Part shown: one piece after another, positions 25,596 through 35,265 of the stretch
Layout: each line of letters opens with the position of its first letter
How positions within the stretch are numbered: position 1 is the first letter of the stretch
Source: Polynucleobacter hirudinilacicola
Lineage (GTDB): Bacteria; Pseudomonadota; Gammaproteobacteria; Burkholderiales; Burkholderiaceae
NCBI RefSeq assembly: GCF_002192535.1
Contig: NZ_NAIA01000003.1
Coordinates: forward strand, 589,954-653,953
Direction of reading: 5' to 3'
DNA: 64,000 nucleotides
Notes under the pieces: model-generated
The model's database searches: none
What the model was told of the DNA's origin: nothing
The model's input: only the letters and a program-made list of their open reading frames with translations
Made by a program: the position numbers and the translations under genes

Positions 25596-27200
25596 ATGAG
25601 TCAAATTATTGAAATCAAAGTTCCGGACATCGGCGACTATAAAGATGTACCAGTCATTGAGGTATTGGTTAAACCAGGCGACAAGATTGAGAAAGAACAA
25701 TCGATCGTTGTGCTTGAGTCTGATAAAGCCACGATGGACGTTCCTTCATCCCACTCTGGTGTTGTGAAGGAAGTTAAAGTCAAGATTGGTGACAACCTTT
25801 CTCAGGGGTCTGTAGTGATCACCTTGGAAGAGGGTGCTGCTGCAGTTGCACCAGCCTCCGCTCCTATTCAGGCTAGTCCAGCCGCAACATCATCCTCAAA
25901 TGCAGCCGGTGCATCAATTGAAATTAAAGTCCCAGATATTGGTGACTACAAAGATGTTCCGGTCATCGAGGTCTTGGTCAAAGCTGGTGACAAGATTGAG
26001 AAAGAGCAATCGATTGTTGTGCTTGAGTCTGATAAAGCCACAATGGACGTGCCTTCATCACACTCTGGTGTTGTAAAGGAAGTTAAAGTGAAGGTTGGAG
26101 ACAGCCTCTCTGAAGGATCAGTTGTATTGATTCTGGAAAGCGGAGTATCTGGAACTGTAGCGGCTCCGACAGCTGCACCAGCGCCAGCGCCAATAGCAAA
26201 GCCAGCGGCAGTAGAGCCTCCCATTGCGCGTGCTCCAGCGCCTCCTCCAGTTTCCAATGCTGCGCCAGCCGTAGATCCAAGCTTGAGTCATGCTAGTCCG
26301 TCGGTGCGTAAATTTGCGCGTGAACTGGGTGTCACTATCGGTCAGGTCAAAGGCTCTGGTCTCAAGGGACGCATTACACAAGCAGACGTACAAGCTTTTG
26401 TAAAAGCGGCCATGAGTGGTGGCGCTGGGAGTCCTGCAGCAGCGTCAAGTGGTGGAAGCTTAGGCGGCCTCAATTTGATTCCTTGGCCAAAAGTCGATTT
26501 CACGAAGTTTGGTGAGATTGAGCGTCAGCCATTGAATCGTATTAAGAAACTGACTGCAGCTAATCTTGGTCGTAACTGGGTCATGATTCCAGCGGTTACG
26601 TATCACGAAGATGCAGATATCACTGACTTGGAAGCATTCCGTGTGCAGACAAATAAAGACAATGAGAAGAAGGGCGTCAAGATTACGATGCTTGCTTTCT
26701 TAATGAAGGCTGCCGTAGCGGCTTTGAAGAAGCATCCGGAGTTCAATAGCTCACTAGATGGTGACGATTTGATTCTGAAAAAATACTTCAACATTGGTTT
26801 TGCAGCGGATACGCCAACCGGTTTAGTGGTGCCCGTGATTAAGGATGTGGATAAGAAGGGTATTTTCGAAATCGCCCAGGAAACTTCTGAATTAGCAGCC
26901 TTGGCGCGTGACGGCAAGCTCAAGCCAGATCAAATGCAGGGTGCGAGTTTCACGATTTCCTCATTAGGTGGCATTGGTGGAACTTACTTCTCACCAATCG
27001 TGAATGCTCCCGAGGTGGCAATCTTGGGGGTAAGTAAAGCCGCTATGAAACCAGTATGGGATGGCAAGCAATTTGTGCCACGTCTGATCTGCCCACTGTC
27101 GCTTTCTGCAGATCACCGCGTGATTGATGGTGCATTGGCTACCCGTTTCAATTTGTACATTGCCCAACTGCTAGCCGACTTCCGTCGTGCTACGCTGTAA
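25596..27200 (+). CDS. aceF: Pyruvate dehydrogenase E2, dihydrolipoamide acetyltransferase
   Basis: This 534-residue protein has two lipoyl domains (residues about 6-79 and 109-182), each with the lipoylated Lys in ESDKATMDVP. They are joined by Ala/Pro-rich linkers, followed by an E1/E3-binding domain (SPSVRKFARELGVTIGQVKG, about 230-266) and the acetyltransferase core ending with the active site SADHRVIDGAL (about residue 507). It moves acetyl groups from E1 to CoA. The two lipoyl domains are almost identical. The gene starts 13 bp after aceE and is 9 bp before lpdA. Confidence 0.98.
   Translation: MSQIIEIKVPDIGDYKDVPVIEVLVKPGDKIEKEQSIVVLESDKATMDVPSSHSGVVKEVKVKIGDNLSQGSVVITLEEGAAAVAPASAPIQASPAATSSSNAAGASIEIKVPDIGDYKDVPVIEVLVKAGDKIEKEQSIVVLESDKATMDVPSSHSGVVKEVKVKVGDSLSEGSVVLILESGVSGTVAAPTAAPAPAPIAKPAAVEPPIARAPAPPPVSNAAPAVDPSLSHASPSVRKFARELGVTIGQVKGSGLKGRITQADVQAFVKAAMSGGAGSPAAASSGGSLGGLNLIPWPKVDFTKFGEIERQPLNRIKKLTAANLGRNWVMIPAVTYHEDADITDLEAFRVQTNKDNEKKGVKITMLAFLMKAAVAALKKHPEFNSSLDGDDLILKKYFNIGFAADTPTGLVVPVIKDVDKKGIFEIAQETSELAALARDGKLKPDQMQGASFTISSLGGIGGTYFSPIVNAPEVAILGVSKAAMKPVWDGKQFVPRLICPLSLSADHRVIDGALATRFNLYIAQLLADFRRATL
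25611..25832 (+). repeat. Lipoyl-domain repeat copy 1 in aceF
   Basis: This copy encodes residues 6-79. It differs from copy 2 at only a few residues. The codons in its first half vary from copy 2 at third positions, while the stretch around the lipoyl Lys is nearly identical in DNA. Confidence 0.8.
25920..26141 (+). repeat. Lipoyl-domain repeat copy 2 in aceF
   Basis: This copy encodes residues 109-182, 309 bp downstream of copy 1. The main differences from copy 1 are conservative (for example Pro to Ala and Ile to Val). Confidence 0.8.
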
Positions 27201-27209
27201 GGAGGATCT

Positions 27210-28988
27210 ATGGCTAAGCAAATGATCCTCGTGCCAGATATTGGCGATTACTCCGATGTGCCAGTAATTGAAGTGCTAGTGAAGGTTGGTGATGTTGTAG
27301 AAAAAGAGCAGCCTTTATTGGTACTTGAGTCTGATAAAGCAACCATGGAAGTTCCGGCAGATGCGGCTGGAACAATTACTAGTATTGCCGTAAAGCTTGG
27401 TGACAAAGTCAGTAAGGGTTCTGCGATTGCTGAGATTGAAGCAAGTGCTGCAGCTCAGCCTGCAACCCCAGCCCCAACTGCTATTCCAGTGTCAGCAGTT
27501 CCGGCAGTAAAGGCGCCAGCTCCAGTAGCTGGTCAATATAGCGGCAAAGTAGATCACGAGTGCGACGTATTGGTATTAGGTGCCGGCCCTGGCGGCTATA
27601 GCGCTGCGTTCCGCAGTGCTGACTTGGGTATGAATACTGTACTAGTTGAGCGTTACTCCACTTTAGGTGGTGTATGTCTAAACGTCGGTTGTATTCCATC
27701 GAAAGCATTGCTGCACACTACGTCTGTTATGGATGAAGTCAAGACAATGTCTAAGCATGGCATTACCTTTGGTGCACCAAAGATCGAAATCGATCAATTG
27801 CGCGGCTACAAAGATTCTGTCATTGCAAAGTTAACTGGTGGTTTAGCTGGCATGGCAAAAGCACGCAAGGTCAAAACAGTGCGTGGCCTAGGGCGCTTCT
27901 TGGATGCACATCACGTCGAAGTAGAAATGACGAGCGGTACCGGACAAGACCTCACAGGTCAAAAAGAAGTGGTGCGTTTTCAGAAGGCAATTATTGCTGC
28001 TGGCAGTCAGCCAGTGAAATTGCCTTTCTTGCCAGAAGATCCACGAATTGTCGATAGCACTGGTGCCTTGCTGCTGAAGAGTATTCCAAAAAGAATGCTT
28101 GTCATTGGTGGCGGGATCATTGGTTTAGAGATGGCGACGGTTTACAGCACGCTTGGCTCACGCATTGATATTGCTGAGATGATGGATGGCCTGATGGCTG
28201 GGGCTGATCGTGATCTCGAAAAGGTCTGGGAGAAGTTCAATGCCGGACGTTTTGAAAAAATCATGCTCAAGACGCGCGCCTCTAAGGCTGAGGTGAAGCC
28301 TGATGGTATTCAAGTGAGCTTCGAAGGTGAAAACGCGCCTGCAGAACCACAAACTTATGACTTAGTTTTGGTTGCAGTTGGCCGCACTCCTAATGGTAAA
28401 AAGATCGATGCCGGTAAAGCGGGTGTTCAAGTCGATGAGCGTGGCTTTATTTCGGTTGATAAACAAATGCGTACCAATGTACAAAACATCTTTGCCATTG
28501 GCGATATTGTTGGTCAGCCCATGTTGGCCCATAAGGCAGTGCATGAAGGTCACGTTGCTGCCGAGGCGGCATTCGGCGAGAAGTCTTACTTTGATGCGAA
28601 GCAAATTCCATCGGTTGCTTATACCGATCCAGAAGTGGCTTGGGCTGGTTTAACAGAAGAGCAGTGCAAAGCACAAGGCATCGCTTATGAAAAAGGACTA
28701 TTCCCGTGGGCTGCGAGTGGACGGGCGATTGCTAATGGTCGTGATGAAGGATTTACAAAGCTCATCTTTGATGCAGCTACCCATCGCATTATTGGTGGTG
28801 GCATTGTTGGCACTCATGCTGGCGATTTAATTGGTGAGGTTTGCTTAGCGATTGAGATGGGCGCTGATGCTGTTGATATCGGCAAGACTATTCATCCGCA
28901 CCCAACCTTAGGCGAGTCTGTAGGCCTTGCTGCAGAAGCGGCACATGGCCATTGCACTGATTTACCACCGGTGAAGAAGAAGGCTTAA
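27210..28988 (+). CDS. lpdA: Dihydrolipoamide dehydrogenase (E3) with N-terminal lipoyl domain
   Basis: This 592-residue protein starts with a lipoyl domain (residues about 3-78, Lys in ESDKATMEVP) and a Pro/Ala linker, then an E3 flavoprotein. VLGAGPGGYSAAFRSADLG binds FAD, Cys156 and Cys161 in GGVCLNVGCIPSK form the redox disulfide, GGGIIGLEMATVYSTLGS binds NAD, and HPHPTLGE near the end carries the catalytic His-Glu pair. It reoxidises the dihydrolipoyl arms of E2. Lipoyl-bearing E3 is common in betaproteobacterial pyruvate dehydrogenase operons. GGAGG sits just before the ATG. Confidence 0.97.
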   Translation: MAKQMILVPDIGDYSDVPVIEVLVKVGDVVEKEQPLLVLESDKATMEVPADAAGTITSIAVKLGDKVSKGSAIAEIEASAAAQPATPAPTAIPVSAVPAVKAPAPVAGQYSGKVDHECDVLVLGAGPGGYSAAFRSADLGMNTVLVERYSTLGGVCLNVGCIPSKALLHTTSVMDEVKTMSKHGITFGAPKIEIDQLRGYKDSVIAKLTGGLAGMAKARKVKTVRGLGRFLDAHHVEVEMTSGTGQDLTGQKEVVRFQKAIIAAGSQPVKLPFLPEDPRIVDSTGALLLKSIPKRMLVIGGGIIGLEMATVYSTLGSRIDIAEMMDGLMAGADRDLEKVWEKFNAGRFEKIMLKTRASKAEVKPDGIQVSFEGENAPAEPQTYDLVLVAVGRTPNGKKIDAGKAGVQVDERGFISVDKQMRTNVQNIFAIGDIVGQPMLAHKAVHEGHVAAEAAFGEKSYFDAKQIPSVAYTDPEVAWAGLTEEQCKAQGIAYEKGLFPWAASGRAIANGRDEGFTKLIFDAATHRIIGGGIVGTHAGDLIGEVCLAIEMGADAVDIGKTIHPHPTLGESVGLAAEAAHGHCTDLPPVKKKA

Positions 28989-29003
28989 CCAAGCTTCAAA
29001 AGA

Positions 29004-29029
29004 AAAAGCCCCGAATATTCGGGGCTTTT
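29004..29029. terminator. Bidirectional terminator between lpdA and the phasin gene
   Basis: AAAAGCCCCGAA and TTCGGGGCTTTT form a 12-bp perfect dyad around a 2-base centre. It has A on one side and T on the other, so it can end transcripts from both convergent genes. Confidence 0.88.
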
Positions 29030-29045
29030 GCATTAGAGCAGCGCT

Positions 29046-29600
29046 TTATTTCTTCTTGGTTGCTTTGCTGGCAGTCTCAGCAGCTTTCATGACGGTGTCA
29101 GTAGCACTATTGAGATTAGTCTGCGCAACATTGACTGCATGCTTCACAGCTTTTTGGCTAGTTTCATATACATTGTTAGCGGAGGCAATGGCTTGCTTCA
29201 TTGCTTGCACAGCAGCATCGGAACCCACCGGGGCATTTTTAGTCCACTCTTCAACTAAAGCATTGATCTTTTGTTGACCCGCCTGAAATTCTTTTTCAGC
29301 AGACTTGGTGAAGTTGTTTTGGGTTTCATGAGCCAAATCATATAAATGACGACTATAGGCCATGATCTTTTCGGCCATTGGCTGAACTGCTTCAGCTTGA
29401 TGAGCGAGGAGCTGTTGAATATCTTTTACTTCTAATGCTTTCTTGGCGCTAGTCATGCTGTCACTCAAGCTTTGTTTTGCAATATGCATATTGAGCTCAA
29501 CTAATTTTTCAATGCTTTGGAGCGCTTGATTTGTGAGGCTACTCAAAGTCTCTAAATTGGCTTTTTGTGCTGCAGCTAATTGTTCTGGTGTTAGGTTCAT
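29046..29600 (-). CDS. Phasin family protein
   Basis: This 184-residue, helix-rich protein has no membrane segment. It begins MNLTPEQLAAAQKANLETLS and continues with SLTNQALQSIEKLVELNMHI, the pattern of the phasin (Phasin_2) family, and it ends in a Lys-rich tail (ATKKK). Phasins coat polyhydroxyalkanoate granules and modulate their size. This suggests that the organism stores PHA, although no PHA synthase is in the window. It is transcribed alone and convergent with the pyruvate dehydrogenase operon. Confidence 0.9.
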   Translation of the reverse strand: MNLTPEQLAAAQKANLETLSSLTNQALQSIEKLVELNMHIAKQSLSDSMTSAKKALEVKDIQQLLAHQAEAVQPMAEKIMAYSRHLYDLAHETQNNFTKSAEKEFQAGQQKINALVEEWTKNAPVGSDAAVQAMKQAIASANNVYETSQKAVKHAVNVAQTNLNSATDTVMKAAETASKATKKK

Positions 29601-29792
29601 TTCAATCCCTTTCGCGTGTGCTCACGCTTTATTTGTTTTTTCGCTGATGTCTAACTCTAATCCCTCTTGCACCATTTTACTGTACAAATATTGCATCGCA
29701 GCATGAAGAATCATTTCTTAAGAGTGCCGCCCGCTTATTAGGAGGGGGTGGTAAATAAGCCTAAAATCAATGATTCAACTCAAAAGTGATCC

Positions 29793-30680
29793 ATGAAGCT
29801 CAGCCTAGATAACGCAATTGCACCGATATTTGTGCTGATTTGGAGTACAGGCTTTGTGATTGCAAGACTGGCAATGCCCTATGTGGAGCCAGCGACATTC
29901 TTATTTTGGCGTTGCGCCGGGGTTCTAGTAGCCATGGGTGCCCTCAGCTTGATCTGGCGTATTACTTGGCCAAGTTGGCCGCAAATAAAGCATATTGCCG
30001 TTGCTGGCATCTTGCTACAGTTCGGCTATTTAATGGGCGTTTGGCTCGCTGTACGCCTGGGCATGACTGCGGGTTTGGTAGCCATCATCGTTGGTTTGCA
30101 ACCTATTTTGACCGCTTGGTTTGCTGCGTGGATATCGGAGCAGGTTACGCCGCGTCAATGGCTTGGCTTAGGATTTGGATTTGCTGGCGTGGCTTTAGTC
30201 GTCATGACAAAAATTAGCTTTGCCTATATTCCGTTTACCAGTTACGTGTTGGCTTTTATCGCCTTACTCTCGATCACTTTTGGAACGCTTTATCAGAAAA
30301 AATATTGTCCAGTTTTTGATTTAAGAGCGGGCTCTTCGATACAGTTTGGGGTTTCTGCGGTTCTTTGTTTCTTCTGTATGTATTTCTTTGAATCTGGCGT
30401 AATGCTTTGGAATACACCAGTAGTTATTGCAATGCTATGGGCAATCTTTCCTTTATCAATCGGCTCAATTAGCCTGTTGTATATGATGATTCGTAAAGGA
30501 GCTGCAACCAAAGTGACTAGCCTTCTTTATCTAACGCCACCAACCACGGCACTGATGGCCTGGTTTCTATTTGATGAGCCCTTTACCTTAATGATGGCGC
30601 TAGGACTTGCTTTGACAATGACAGGGGTGGTTCTCGTAAACGCCCGCCGAACCAATGCGGTGGCGACCATTGCTGAGTAA
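29793..30680 (+). CDS. EamA/DMT-superfamily permease
   Basis: This 295-residue protein contains about ten membrane segments arranged as two EamA repeats (about 8-140 and 152-285). The opening FVLIWSTGFVIARLAMPYVEP and the second-repeat end LFDEPFTLMMALGLALTMTGVVLVN are typical of drug/metabolite transporters. The substrate cannot be inferred. It stands 192 bp from the divergent phasin gene and precedes the endopeptidase gene by 98 bp. Confidence 0.9.
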   Translation: MKLSLDNAIAPIFVLIWSTGFVIARLAMPYVEPATFLFWRCAGVLVAMGALSLIWRITWPSWPQIKHIAVAGILLQFGYLMGVWLAVRLGMTAGLVAIIVGLQPILTAWFAAWISEQVTPRQWLGLGFGFAGVALVVMTKISFAYIPFTSYVLAFIALLSITFGTLYQKKYCPVFDLRAGSSIQFGVSAVLCFFCMYFFESGVMLWNTPVVIAMLWAIFPLSIGSISLLYMMIRKGAATKVTSLLYLTPPTTALMAWFLFDEPFTLMMALGLALTMTGVVLVNARRTNAVATIAE

Positions 30681-30778
30681 ATCGTTATTAATCGTCCAAT
30701 ATAGGGCGAATAAATCCATGCTGATACCTGAAATTAATTATCATTCCGTATGTTGAAAGTTTTGGAAGGTATTTTGGG

Positions 30779-31792
30779 ATGCGTTTGAATCGATTTTGGG
30801 CCTTGATCTTGATGGCAGCATTTGTCTGTGGCGCTGCCATAAATGCGCCAGCAATCGCTGCTAACAAGGACAAAGAGAAGCAAACCAAGACTACCAAAGT
30901 AGTAGTAAAAAACACTAAGGCTGCTAAAAAGCAAAAATCGGTTCGGGTTGCAGTAACTCGTTCATCTGAGCCTGCTGCTCCAGCCCATCCATCATTTGCA
31001 ACGGCTCTTGGTCTGCGCGGTCAGCATGATGACTTAAGTCTCAAATCCAGCGTGGCAATGGTTGTTAATCAAGATACAAAGGAAGTGTATTTTGAAAAAA
31101 ATTCTTCTGTGAGTTTGCCAATTGCATCGATTACAAAATTAATGACTGCAATGGTTGTTTTGGATGCCAAGCTACCCTTAGATGAGACTATCGTTATTAA
31201 TTCAGATGATGTGCGTAGCTATGCTAAATCCCGGCTCGCTGGTGGCACAGTCATGACACGAGAGGAGGCATTATTGCTTTCCTTAATGTCCTCTGAGAAC
31301 CGTGCTGCTTATACCTTAGGTAGAAACTATCCCGGCGGCGTTACGGCATTTGTCGATGCAATGAATCGCAAGGCTAGAGAGTTGGGTATGGATCATTCTC
31401 GTTTTGCTGACCCTACAGGCCTCATGAGCGAGAACGTTGCCTCCGCTGAAGATCTTACTCGTATGCTGGGCGCTGCTTATCAGTACAAAATGATTCGTGA
31501 GTTTTCAATATGGCCGGATTTAACCATGGTGATTGCCAATCGGCCACAGAAGTTCTTAAACACCAATCGCTTAGTACGCTCGGGCGATATGAACATTGGC
31601 TTGCAAAAGACCGGCTTTATTAACGCGGCAGGTAAGTGCCTGGTAATGCAGGCTAGAGTAAATAATACGCCGTTGTTGCTAGTCTTTTTGGATTCTGTCG
31701 GCACTCAATCCCGTTTTGCTGATGCGGTACGAGTACGTGATTGGTATGAGCGAATGCCATCTGGAGCGCAACCGATACGTCGCTTGATGTAA
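30779..31792 (+). CDS. pbpG: D-alanyl-D-alanine endopeptidase (PbpG type, PBP7)
   Basis: This 337-residue protein has a signal peptide (residues about 1-28) and a basic linker rich in Lys and Thr (30-60), then a low-molecular-weight penicillin-binding protein domain. The three active-site motifs are intact: SITK (Ser117, Lys120), SEN (172-174) and KTG (277-279). It should cut D-Ala-meso-DAP cross-links in peptidoglycan from the periplasmic side. The stop codon abuts the stop of the convergent iclR-type gene with no base between. Confidence 0.92.
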   Translation: MRLNRFWALILMAAFVCGAAINAPAIAANKDKEKQTKTTKVVVKNTKAAKKQKSVRVAVTRSSEPAAPAHPSFATALGLRGQHDDLSLKSSVAMVVNQDTKEVYFEKNSSVSLPIASITKLMTAMVVLDAKLPLDETIVINSDDVRSYAKSRLAGGTVMTREEALLLSLMSSENRAAYTLGRNYPGGVTAFVDAMNRKARELGMDHSRFADPTGLMSENVASAEDLTRMLGAAYQYKMIREFSIWPDLTMVIANRPQKFLNTNRLVRSGDMNIGLQKTGFINAAGKCLVMQARVNNTPLLLVFLDSVGTQSRFADAVRVRDWYERMPSGAQPIRRLM

Positions 31793-32617
31793 CTAAGTAG
31801 TTGAACCTGGATCGCTCGATTTGGGCTTGTAGCCCATTCCTTTAGAGATCTGGAGAGCGGTATCCTGTAAGGCTTTGAGCCAGTCCGCTTGCATGCGATC
31901 TGTTGGCGAGCTGAGCGATAAACCTGCCACTAATTTACCAGTGTCATCCAGAATAGCTGCCGCTAAACAGCTAACCCCAAGCTCTAATTCTTCATCATCG
32001 CGAGCATTACCTTCTTTGCGAACTTGATTAAGAGCAGTCTCTAATTTAGCTAAGTCGGTAATGCTATTGCGAGTATGTCCAGATAGTCCTGTGCGTGTGA
32101 CATAGGCACGCACTTGGCTTGGATCATCGCTAGACAAGAATAATTTTCCAACTGAAGTCAGGTGGAGTGGAGCACGACCACCAATCGCACGAACCACTTG
32201 CATACCAGAGCGCTCGCTATACGCTCGATCAATGTAAACAATCTCATCACCTTGTCGTACTGATAGATTCACAGTCTCGCCAGTGAGTTTATGTAGGGTG
32301 CGCATTGGCACTTGTGCTGCTTCACGAACAGAGAGTCGTGCTTTGACTAAATTGCCAAGCTCTAAGAGCTTTAGTCCAAGGCGATAAGTGCCACCATCAC
32401 CACGCTCAACCAAGCGACAGGCAACCATGTCATTCAGAATACGGTGAGCTGTAGAAGGGTGAAGGCTCGTTTGCTCGGCTAAATTCTTGAGGCTGCTCGA
32501 CTCTTCTTGCTCGGCTAAGGCATCGAGCAGATTCATCATGCGCTCAACCACCTGGATAGCTGTTTTACCAACTTCCCCGGTACTTTTAGCGTTTTTGACA
32601 GGCTTATTCGTGCTCAT
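31793..32617 (-). CDS. IclR-family transcriptional regulator
   Basis: This 274-residue protein has an N-terminal winged helix (AIQVVERMMNLLDALAEQEE, LKNLAEQTSLHPSTAHRIL) and a C-terminal IclR effector domain (VNLSVRQGDEIVYIDRAYSERS, GRAPLHLTSVGKLFLS, ELGVSCLAAAILD). Such proteins usually control catabolic genes in response to small acids. The target is not evident: neighbours are pyrD upstream on the same strand and pbpG convergent. Two direct repeats in its upstream region may be autoregulatory sites. Confidence 0.9.
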   Translation of the reverse strand: MSTNKPVKNAKSTGEVGKTAIQVVERMMNLLDALAEQEESSSLKNLAEQTSLHPSTAHRILNDMVACRLVERGDGGTYRLGLKLLELGNLVKARLSVREAAQVPMRTLHKLTGETVNLSVRQGDEIVYIDRAYSERSGMQVVRAIGGRAPLHLTSVGKLFLSSDDPSQVRAYVTRTGLSGHTRNSITDLAKLETALNQVRKEGNARDDEELELGVSCLAAAILDDTGKLVAGLSLSSPTDRMQADWLKALQDTALQISKGMGYKPKSSDPGSTT

Positions 32618-32638
32618 GAGCGCTATTGTAGCGATTCC

Positions 32639-32668
32639 AAATGCTATTGCATATTATGAAATGCTATT
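32639..32668. promoter_or_regulatory. Direct repeats upstream of the iclR-type gene
   Basis: AAATGCTATT occurs at 32639-32648 and again at 32659-32668, exactly 20 bp apart, about two helical turns. They lie 22-51 bp before the regulator start codon. Autoregulation is possible; nothing else supports it. Confidence 0.3.
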
Positions 32669-32709
32669 TTAAGAGTCTATGAGTGAAAAACCCAGTTTTC
32701 GGGGTAATT

Positions 32710-33744
32710 CTAGGGCTGTCGCAGGGCTTTAGCGCACTCATTAACAAGGTCTGGACCGCGATAAATCAACCCGCTGTATATCTGCACCAGACTGGCCCCA
32801 GCCATCATTTTTTCTCTAGCATCGGCTCCTGACAGAATGCCGCCAACCCCGATGATGGGCACATTATTGCCTAATCTTGCCTTCAGTGTTTTGATAACGT
32901 GAGTAGATGCAGCGCGAACTGGGGCGCCCGATAATCCACCAGCTTCTTCACCATGCTGCATGCCTTGAACGGCATCACGAGTAATCGTTGTATTCGTAGC
33001 AATGATTGCGTCGATACCAAATTCCATGAGTAAGTCTGCAATTAAATTAATGTCGGCAGTATCTAAGTCAGGCGCAATCTTTAAGAAGAGTGGTTTGTGA
33101 ACTCCATAGCGATCGCTCAAACGTTTTCTGGCTTCATCTAGATCGCCCAATAATGAGCGCAACATCTCTTCGCCTTGTAGAGCTCGAAGGTTCTGAGTGT
33201 TAGGGGAGGATATATTGACCGTGATGTAAGAGGCGATTTCATAAACAGCCTCCATTCCCAAAATGTAATCGCTGGCAGCATCTTCAATGGGTGTGCTGCC
33301 ATTCTTGCCAATATTCATTCCCAAAACGCCACCTTGTTGCCAGAACTTGGAGCGACGTACCCGAGCAACACAGGCATCAACACCATCATTGTTAAAGCCC
33401 ATGCGGTTAATGATGGCCTGGGCTTCTGTCAGCCTAAACATGCGAGGCTTTGGATTGCCCGGTTGTGGGAGAGGGGTTACAGTACCGATTTCTAAAAAAC
33501 CAAATCCGAGTGCGGCAAGCGCATCAATATGCTTGCCATCTTTATCGAGCCCAGCTGCTAAACCTACCCGGTTCGGAAAGGTAATGCCGCAAAGTGTGTG
33601 AGGATCAGCAATCGGTTTGCTAACCAGGCGCTCGAGTAAACCCCAGCGTTGTGCGCGATCTAAATTACTGAGTGTGAGATTGTGGGCTTGTTCGGGATCT
33701 AAACAAAAGAGCCAAGGGCGTAATAAAGAGTAACGATCGATCAT
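32710..33744 (-). CDS. pyrD: Dihydroorotate dehydrogenase (quinone), class 2
   Basis: This 344-residue protein matches class 2 PyrD. It begins with the membrane-associating N-terminal helices ([20 protein letters not shown]). [16 protein letters not shown] and [20 protein letters not shown] follow, then [20 protein letters not shown] with the catalytic Ser region, and [19 protein letters not shown] at the FMN phosphate site. It oxidises dihydroorotate to orotate with a quinone acceptor, the fourth step of pyrimidine synthesis. It is 9 bp after the ate gene. Confidence 0.97.
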   Translation of the reverse strand: MIDRYSLLRPWLFCLDPEQAHNLTLSNLDRAQRWGLLERLVSKPIADPHTLCGITFPNRVGLAAGLDKDGKHIDALAALGFGFLEIGTVTPLPQPGNPKPRMFRLTEAQAIINRMGFNNDGVDACVARVRRSKFWQQGGVLGMNIGKNGSTPIEDAASDYILGMEAVYEIASYITVNISSPNTQNLRALQGEEMLRSLLGDLDEARKRLSDRYGVHKPLFLKIAPDLDTADINLIADLLMEFGIDAIIATNTTITRDAVQGMQHGEEAGGLSGAPVRAASTHVIKTLKARLGNNVPIIGVGGILSGADAREKMMAGASLVQIYSGLIYRGPDLVNECAKALRQP

Positions 33745-33753
33745 GGATAGATA

Positions 33754-34509
33754 TTATGACCCAGCTAACTCAGTCAAAGGCTGCCAGTGATCATCAATCA
33801 AGCCTTCCATCGGTTGATACTTGGCTTTATAGGACATTTTTTCACTCTCTTTAATGTAGTAGCCAAGATAGAGGTAAGGCAGGCTGAGTGTTTTTGCCTG
33901 CTCAATTTGCCAAAGAATGCTAAAGCCGCCATAGCTAGAGGCATGTACTGAGGTATCAAAGAAGGTATAAACCGAAGAAATGCCCTGATCTAGGATGTCG
34001 ATCATGCTGACCATACGCAGGCGCCCAGGGTGGGGATCCTGCGGGCCATCCCGAAATTCCACAATACGTGAGTTCACACGGCTCTGGAGTAAGAACTGCA
34101 TGTATTGATCTTGATCATCGCTATCCATATCACCACCAGCATGTCTTTCGTTCTGGTAGCGTTGATATAACTGGTAATGCTCGTCTTGATAGCCCAAGTT
34201 GAGAACCGATACCTCAAGACCAATATGTTTTTTCCAGGCGCGACGTTGACTGCGCGAAGGAGTGAATTGATTTACTAAGATGCGAGTGGCAATACACGCT
34301 CTGCATTCATCGCAGTAGGGGCGATAGGTATAAAGACCGCTACGACGAAAGCCCGCATTCAACAATTCGCTATAAATGTCTGCATGGATTAAATGGGACG
34401 GAGTAGCAACCTGAGAGCGCGCCATTCGATTTGGCAAATAAGAGCAAGGGTAGGGTGCCGTGGCATAAAACTGCAATGCGGTGAGCGGAAGTTCTTTGAG
34501 CCTTGTCAT
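33754..34509 (-). CDS. ate: Aspartate/glutamate leucyltransferase (Bpt)
   Basis: This 251-residue protein is the bacterial arginyl/leucyl-tRNA-protein transferase of the Bpt type. Its N-terminal half has [13 protein letters not shown] and a Cys cluster ([16 protein letters not shown]), and its C-terminal half has [10 protein letters not shown] and [20 protein letters not shown]. It adds Leu to proteins with N-terminal Asp or Glu, marking them for ClpAP. It overlaps the end of aat by 4 bases, so the two N-end rule transferases are translationally coupled. Confidence 0.95.
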   Translation of the reverse strand: MTRLKELPLTALQFYATAPYPCSYLPNRMARSQVATPSHLIHADIYSELLNAGFRRSGLYTYRPYCDECRACIATRILVNQFTPSRSQRRAWKKHIGLEVSVLNLGYQDEHYQLYQRYQNERHAGGDMDSDDQDQYMQFLLQSRVNSRIVEFRDGPQDPHPGRLRMVSMIDILDQGISSVYTFFDTSVHASSYGGFSILWQIEQAKTLSLPYLYLGYYIKESEKMSYKAKYQPMEGLIDDHWQPLTELAGS

Positions 34510-35255
34510 AGCCAGTGGGTCAAAATCGATTTATCAAAAGTCCAAGATAGCTCAATCTTAGTTTGGTTTAAGGATATTTGCAGTTGTTCTAAAAACTCAT
34601 CCCGAGAAATAGGGGCTGCACCCAAAGAATGGAGATGAGTAGTCTCTTGCTGGCAATCAATCATCCCAAGCCCGCTCTGGACACACCAGGCGCTCAAAGC
34701 TGCCAAGGCAATCTTAGAGGCCCCTGGTTTACGGCTAAACATCGATTCTCCAAAAACCATGCCGCCAAACGATACACAGTAAAGACCGCCAATGATTTGA
34801 TTATCTTCAGTGACGGCAATACTATGGGCATTTCCTTGTTCATGTAATGCGGTGTAGGCATCCATGATTTCATGGGTGATCCAAGTGCCATCTTGATCTT
34901 TGCGAGCGCTCGTCGCGCAGGCGCGGATCACTGCGCCAAAATCTTCGTCAACCATAATGGTTGAATTTGCATCTTGGCAAAAATGACGAATGCTTTTTTT
35001 CAGAGAATCGCTGCATTTAAATTCTGAAGGTTTCAGAACCATACGGGGATTTGGCGACCACCACAAGACTGGTTGGTTATCTGAGTACCAGGGAAAAATA
35101 CCGAGTTGGTATGCCTGAGAAAGTTGTCCAGGATAAATGCGTTCGCTTACTGCAATCAACCCAGGAACGCTAGGATCGGGATCCGGGTGGATCAGTGGAT
35201 TTGGAAAGGAATCATTTGGACCTAGCCAAGTAATTTGACTCATACCTTGACCCAT
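34506..35255 (-). CDS. aat: Leucyl/phenylalanyl-tRNA-protein transferase
   Basis: This 249-residue protein has Aat motifs: [40 protein letters not shown], and [20 protein letters not shown] before [11 protein letters not shown]. It transfers Leu or Phe from tRNA to proteins with N-terminal Lys or Arg. Two ATG starts are possible, at 35255 and 35243; AAGG lies only one base before the second, and the first has only a weak AGTGA. It is followed by ate with a 4-base overlap. Confidence 0.95.
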   Translation of the reverse strand: MGQGMSQITWLGPNDSFPNPLIHPDPDPSVPGLIAVSERIYPGQLSQAYQLGIFPWYSDNQPVLWWSPNPRMVLKPSEFKCSDSLKKSIRHFCQDANSTIMVDEDFGAVIRACATSARKDQDGTWITHEIMDAYTALHEQGNAHSIAVTEDNQIIGGLYCVSFGGMVFGESMFSRKPGASKIALAALSAWCVQSGLGMIDCQQETTHLHSLGAAPISRDEFLEQLQISLNQTKIELSWTFDKSILTHWL

Positions 35256-35265
35256 AAATCAGTCA

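Noticed and set aside
29733..29760. Inverted repeat GCTTATT/AATAAGC between the phasin and EamA genes
   Set aside because: The arms are 7 bases and AT-rich with a 14-base loop. There is no T run and no link to a regulator, so chance is likely.
30740..30778. Possible metal-regulated promoter (ATTATCATT) before pbpG
   Set aside because: Only a single half-site is present and no supporting context was found.
32687..32706. Possible minus-strand terminator between pyrD and the iclR-type gene
   Set aside because: The stem is only about 4 bp (ACCC/GGGT) before the T run, too weak to call.
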